Shown: positions 6,238 to 9,412 of the stretch, one piece after another
Numbering within the stretch: position 1 is the stretch's first letter
Layout: every line of letters begins with the position of its first letter
Assembly: GCA_014800065.1 (NCBI GenBank)
Contig: JAAVGX010000017.1
Span: forward strand, 21,769-31,180
Source: Bacteroidales bacterium
GTDB taxonomy: Bacteria; Bacteroidota; Bacteroidia; Bacteroidales; Muribaculaceae
DNA length: 9,412 nt
Direction: 5' to 3'
Translations under genes and position numbers: made by a program
The notes under the pieces: model-generated
The model's input: only the letters and a program-made list of their open reading frames with translations
The model's database searches: none
Told to the model about the DNA's origin: nothing

Positions 6238-6269
6238 TTTGTGAGTAAAGGAATATTTTCGTAACTTTG
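6238..6269 (+). promoter_or_regulatory. Bacteroidota housekeeping promoter of the AspT-type transporter gene
   Basis: -33 TTTG at 6238-6241, a 20-base spacer, and -7 TAACTTTG at 6262-6269, identical in both -7 sequence and spacing to the lipoprotein promoter at 1823-1854. RNA is expected to start near 6276, leaving about 19 bases before the ATG at 6295. It is divergent from the activator operon promoter, with 58 bases between the two -33 elements. Confidence 0.75.
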
Positions 6270-6294
6270 CGGCTTAAAATTCAAAGATTGTTTT

Positions 6295-7956
6295 ATGGAA
6301 ATATTCAGTGAGCTTCTGCTCCCGGGTCATACCTCAATCGCATCGACGATACTTTTGTACTCGTTCGTAATCGCCGCAGGTATTTTCATCGGGAAAATGA
6401 AAATCGGAGGTGTATCGCTGGGCGTTACTTTCGTGCTGTTTGTTGGTATCCTTCTGGGACATTTCGGATATACCGTCAATTCCGAAATCCTCAAATTCGT
6501 GCGCGAGTTCGGCCTGATTCTGTTCATCTTCTCTATCGGTCTGCAAGTCGGACCCGGCTTCTTCTCTTCTTTTAAGAAAGGTGGGGTGACCCTCAATGGT
6601 CTCGCCGTCCTTACGATTGCGCTGAACGTGGTAATCGTGCTGTTGGTTTACTACTTCGGCAATGTGAAAGACATTTCAGCGCTTGTGGGCGTGATGAGCG
6701 GTGCCGTTACCAACACTCCCGGTCTGGCGGCTGCACAGCAGGCTGTGAGCCAGATGGCCGATGGCGGCGCACAGGCCAACCTGATGGCAAGCGGTTATGC
6801 CGCTGCTTATCCCCTTGGCGTGGTAGGCATCATCGTGTCTATGTTCGTGATTAAATTTATTTTCGGTATCAAAACCGAAAACGAAATCAAGCAAATCGAA
6901 GAAGAGCAGGAGGATTCACACCTCAAACCCTACATGCTCACTGTGAAAGTAACCAACGAACTGGTTGACGGCAAAACGATGCTTGAACTGCACGACATCC
7001 TCAACGCCAACTTCGTGGTATCGCGTCTGATGGACAGTCAGGGCAAGATTACCATCCCCAAGAGCTCGACACAAATCCATACCGGCGACCAGATTCTGAT
7101 AGTATGCTCCGCTCAGGATGCCGACCGCTTCCTGGCCGTAATCGGCCCCGAAGAGAACGTTGACTGGGAATCGGCCCCCACCCCCGTGTACTCACGTCGA
7201 ATCGTCGTTACCCAAAGCAAGTACAACGGTGTGGCCCTTGGCTCGCTTCGCCTCCACAACGGTTACCAGCTCAACGCCACCCGCGTCAACCGCGCCGGTG
7301 TGGACCTGCTGGCTTCGCCCGGACTTCGCCTTCAGATGGGCGACCGAATCACCGTGGTGGGTAACCTTGAAGACATCGACCGCCTGGCCGGACGCCTCGG
7401 CAACTCCATGAAGCGCCTCAACCAGCCCAACCTCATCACCATCTTCGTAGGTATTGTGCTCGGTATTATCCTGGGTTCAATCAACGTAGGCTACGGCATG
7501 AAACTCGGCCTGGCCGGCGGACCTCTCGTAGTGGCTATCCTGATCAGCCGCTTCGGCTACAAATTCAAGCTCGTCACCTACACCTCAAGCTCCGCCTCCC
7601 TGCTTCTGCGCGAACTCGGAATATGCCTCTTCCTGGCTTCGGTAGGTATAGGCGCCGGCGCAACATTCGCCGAATCGGTGTTCAACCAAACCGGTATGTG
7701 GTGGGTTATCTGGGGCTTTGTCATCACAGTGGTACCCCTTATCATCGTAGGCTGCATTGCCCGTGGCAAACACCGCATCAACTACCTCACCATGATGGGT
7801 CTTATGAGCGGTTCCTACACCGACCCCCCTGCACTGGCCTACTCCAACAACTCCACCGGCAACGATGCTCCCGCCGTGGCCTACTCCACCGTGTACCCTC
7901 TCACAATGTTCCTCCGCGTGGTAGCCGCTCAGGCGCTCATCCTCGCCCTGGCATAA
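6295..7956 (+). CDS. AspT/YidE-family membrane transporter with two RCK_C domains
   Basis: An inner-membrane carrier of 553 residues in the aspartate:alanine exchanger (AspT, YidE, YbjL) family. It has a membrane half at about 15-190, a cytoplasmic part at about 210-375 and a second membrane half at about 380-553. The cytoplasmic part holds two TrkA-C/RCK_C domains, with repeated ends HTGDQILIVCSAQDADRFL (262-280) and MGDRITVVGNLEDIDRL (348-364). The two membrane halves carry matching motifs, GVMSGAVTNTPGLAAA (132-147) and GLMSGSYTDPPALAYS (502-517), each followed by a YPL segment (172-174 and 534-536). This fits the known internal duplication of the family. AspT itself swaps aspartate for alanine; substrates of most relatives, including this one, are unknown, and RCK_C domains often sense ligands. 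The gene is monocistronic, between its own promoter and terminator. Confidence 0.92.
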   Translation: MEIFSELLLPGHTSIASTILLYSFVIAAGIFIGKMKIGGVSLGVTFVLFVGILLGHFGYTVNSEILKFVREFGLILFIFSIGLQVGPGFFSSFKKGGVTLNGLAVLTIALNVVIVLLVYYFGNVKDISALVGVMSGAVTNTPGLAAAQQAVSQMADGGAQANLMASGYAAAYPLGVVGIIVSMFVIKFIFGIKTENEIKQIEEEQEDSHLKPYMLTVKVTNELVDGKTMLELHDILNANFVVSRLMDSQGKITIPKSSTQIHTGDQILIVCSAQDADRFLAVIGPEENVDWESAPTPVYSRRIVVTQSKYNGVALGSLRLHNGYQLNATRVNRAGVDLLASPGLRLQMGDRITVVGNLEDIDRLAGRLGNSMKRLNQPNLITIFVGIVLGIILGSINVGYGMKLGLAGGPLVVAILISRFGYKFKLVTYTSSSASLLLRELGICLFLASVGIGAGATFAESVFNQTGMWWVIWGFVITVVPLIIVGCIARGKHRINYLTMMGLMSGSYTDPPALAYSNNSTGNDAPAVAYSTVYPLTMFLRVVAAQALILALA

Positions 7957-7974
7957 GCAAACACTCCCTCATAC

Positions 7975-8003
7975 AAAGCACGTCCCACCCGGGCGTGCTT
8001 TTT
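7975..8003 (+). terminator. Rho-independent terminator of the transporter gene
   Basis: A stem of 8 perfect pairs, AAAGCACG (7975-7982) with CGTGCTTT (7994-8001), extended inward by TCC/GGG (one wobble) with a 5-base loop and followed by TT. It lies 18 bases after the transporter stop and separates it from the thioredoxin gene. Confidence 0.88.
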
Positions 8004-8074
8004 GATTTTCCTCGATGAACCATTAAGGATGTATAAGCGTTAGAAGATTACTAACTAACATGAAAGGAAACATT

Positions 8075-8392
8075 ATGAGCGATTTCAACAAACTGATTCA
8101 AGAAAACAAACCCACATTGGTCGACTTCTTTGCAACTTGGTGCGGTCCCTGTAAGGTACAAGGTCCTATCCTCGAAGATGTCAAAAAGCGCGTAGGCGAC
8201 AAAGCAAACATCCTCAAGGTCGACATCGACCAAAATCAGGAACTTGCCATGCAGTACCGCGTACAATCCGTTCCTACCCTGATTATGTTTAAAAACGGCG
8301 AAGCCGTATGGCGTGCAGTCGGCGTACAGCAAGCCGACCTGCTGGAACAGAAAATCAAGGACCATCAGGAAACAAAGAGCGACGAATTCTAA
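8075..8392 (+). CDS. trxA: Thioredoxin
   Basis: A 105-residue cytoplasmic thioredoxin that reduces protein disulfides and is recharged by thioredoxin reductase. The active site WCGPC puts the redox cysteines at 23 and 26, after the canonical VDFFATWCGPCK strand and turn. Asp17 is the usual buried acid and Pro67 in SVPTL the cis-proline beside the active site. The later strand and helix (TLIMFKNGEAVWRAVGVQ) are standard, and there is no signal peptide. I prefer the ATG at 8075 because AAAGGAAA lies about 4 bases before it and family members begin close to FNKLI. An in-frame ATG at 8060 would add MKGNI and cannot be excluded. The transporter terminator precedes it; I could not place a convincing promoter in 8004-8059. 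Confidence 0.96.
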   Translation: MSDFNKLIQENKPTLVDFFATWCGPCKVQGPILEDVKKRVGDKANILKVDIDQNQELAMQYRVQSVPTLIMFKNGEAVWRAVGVQQADLLEQKIKDHQETKSDEF

Positions 8393-8419
8393 GACACTCT
8401 GAAACATCATAAACCCATA

Positions 8420-8459
8420 AAAATGAAGGGAGACGCCACCGTGTGCCTCCCTTCATTTT
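8420..8459. terminator. Bidirectional terminator between trxA and the DUF2851 gene
   Basis: A perfect 13-bp stem: AAAATGAAGGGAG (8420-8432) pairs with CTCCCTTCATTTT (8447-8459). The T run ends the thioredoxin transcript on the plus strand. The A run on the left gives a matching T run on the minus strand for the convergent gene, whose stop is at 8476-8478. Confidence 0.9.
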
Positions 8460-8475
8460 GCTTATTTCAAGTCTC

Positions 8476-9411
8476 TTACGCTTGCGCGCCCAAAGGCTGC
8501 TTCGAGCAGGCGCTATGTTTCGCGCCGCCGGTGGCTTTGGTGGCGAGGTAGCGGTGACCAATGCGGCAATAAAGGCATTTGCGCGCGTCGCAGTACTCAC
8601 GGCGGAGCTGGATTAGAGCCTGGGAGGTGTAGGCATCGGAACAGCGAACGCCGGCCGACGAAAACAACCGGATGATGGAGTTGCGCTCGGCCGGGAGGAC
8701 GTGCAGGATGTCCAGGGCACGCTCGTGCATGGAGTCGTCGCCATATATTTCGCTATACGCATTGAGAATCGGCACCACTACATTTATTATCAAAACATTG
8801 AGCGAGTCGGAACTGAATGCCTTGGCACTACCGCCTTCGCGCCCGGCTCCGAAGTTGGAATGACCGGCCCAGAAGCCCTCCAGATTGGCGTCGAACAGTG
8901 CCCGGGCTTGCTCAGCATCGGTGATGTAGAAAAGGCGCTGTGCGGCTTCGAATCCGCCGGCAATGATGGCCGCCAAGGCCGCCACGCGCCTGTGAGGTAA
9001 GTTCTGAGGCCTCATGCGCGCCATTTTCCATCCCAAAGCGGCCGGGGGCTTGAGGTTGAATTTGGTGGCCATGAAGTCGTACTCCTGTCGCAAACGTTCC
9101 AGATATGGCCGTGAGGCGGGGTCTACGTTTTCGGGGTTGAGGAGTCCGGCCTGACCGAACAGTATGGCTTCGAGGGCAATACGGTTGTCGCGGTGCTTCA
9201 TCATCACTGCGGGGTTGATGGAGAGGGCGAGGCGCTCGAAGGGGTCGCTGTTGAGGCCGAAGCCCAGTGCGCGAGCCAGGGTGACGAAGATGACCGCCTG
9301 CCAGTCGGCTCCCAGGCGCTCGTATAGCTGCCGCACGCGGTCGCTCTTGGCGTAAAGACGCTCATGGGCCAACGCATCCACCCAACTCCTCACATGGATT
9401 GACTCAAGGCT
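8476..9411 (-). CDS. DUF2851 family protein, N-terminal part outside window
   Basis: A Bacteroidota-typical DUF2851 protein of unknown function. The frame stays open to the right edge (codons for SLESIHVRSW lead in), so the start lies outside; the GTG at 9393 is internal. The 311 visible residues are the C-terminal two thirds or more of a family that is usually a little over 400 residues. Family features seen are SWVDALAHERLYAKSDRV near the edge, the ADWQAVIFVTLARALGFGLNSDPFE segment, RPQNLPHRRVAALAA, and the C-terminal cysteine cluster REYCDARKCLYCRIGHR. Three Cys and one His lie close together there, which could bind a metal. A tail of about 22 residues with a further Cys follows. No signal peptide can be judged. 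It is convergent to trxA with a shared terminator; its operon partners are not visible. Confidence 0.88.
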   Translation of the reverse strand, partial: SLESIHVRSWVDALAHERLYAKSDRVRQLYERLGADWQAVIFVTLARALGFGLNSDPFERLALSINPAVMMKHRDNRIALEAILFGQAGLLNPENVDPASRPYLERLRQEYDFMATKFNLKPPAALGWKMARMRPQNLPHRRVAALAAIIAGGFEAAQRLFYITDAEQARALFDANLEGFWAGHSNFGAGREGGSAKAFSSDSLNVLIINVVVPILNAYSEIYGDDSMHERALDILHVLPAERNSIIRLFSSAGVRCSDAYTSQALIQLRREYCDARKCLYCRIGHRYLATKATGGAKHSACSKQPLGAQA

Positions 9412-9412
9412 A

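Noticed and set aside
8001..8032. Possible trxA promoter with TTTG at 8001-8004 and TAAGGATG at 8024-8031
   Set aside because: The spacing is 19 bases but the -7 matches the consensus poorly and the -33 overlaps the transporter terminator.
1..9412. Mobile element, prophage, CRISPR, toxin-antitoxin or other defence system
   Set aside because: No transposase, integrase, spaced repeats, attachment sites or toxin-like small genes were seen on either strand.

Overview
The window looks like a chromosomal segment from a Bacteroidota bacterium of the order Bacteroidales, perhaps a gut family such as Muribaculaceae (the family is a guess). The evidence is three promoters with the Bacteroidota housekeeping form (TTTG, 20 bases, TAnnTTTG), weak or absent Shine-Dalgarno sequences, a DUF2851 protein, and the gene run sigma-54 activator / lptE / small TPR-like protein / secG. 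I see no mobile element, CRISPR array, tRNA or rRNA. All stretches without a gene are shorter than 160 bases.

Layout. Positions 2-1126 (+) hold a serpin that lacks its N-terminus at the window edge and ends at a hairpin terminator. Convergent to it is a small unrecognised lipoprotein (1265-1798, -) with its own promoter. Upstream of that on the minus strand is a U32-family protein (1871-3115), probably an RNA hydroxylation enzyme with an Fe-S cluster. Its leader contains two inverted repeats, one of which may end the secG transcript. Next, still on the minus strand, is a compact four-gene operon read from about 6140 down to 3244: a receiver-less sigma-54 activator, lptE, a TPR-like protein and secG. 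LptE serves LPS delivery to the outer membrane and SecG serves protein export, so the operon joins envelope building with a bacterial enhancer-binding protein.

A 155-base divergent region (6140-6294) carries one promoter for each direction. The plus-strand promoter drives a 553-residue AspT/YidE-type transporter (6295-7956) with two membrane halves around two RCK_C domains, closed by a strong terminator. A thioredoxin follows (8075-8392). A bidirectional terminator separates it from a convergent DUF2851 gene (8476-9411, -), which is cut by the right edge.

The gene content is mostly housekeeping. I found no convincing undescribed multi-gene system. The points most worth a second look are the almost leaderless promoter placement of the sigma-54 activator, the identical 20-base spacers of the three promoters, the hairpins in the U32 leader, the long reactive loop of the serpin, and the unrecognised cysteine-containing lipoprotein. 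The serpin/lipoprotein end is clearly more AT-rich than the operon.
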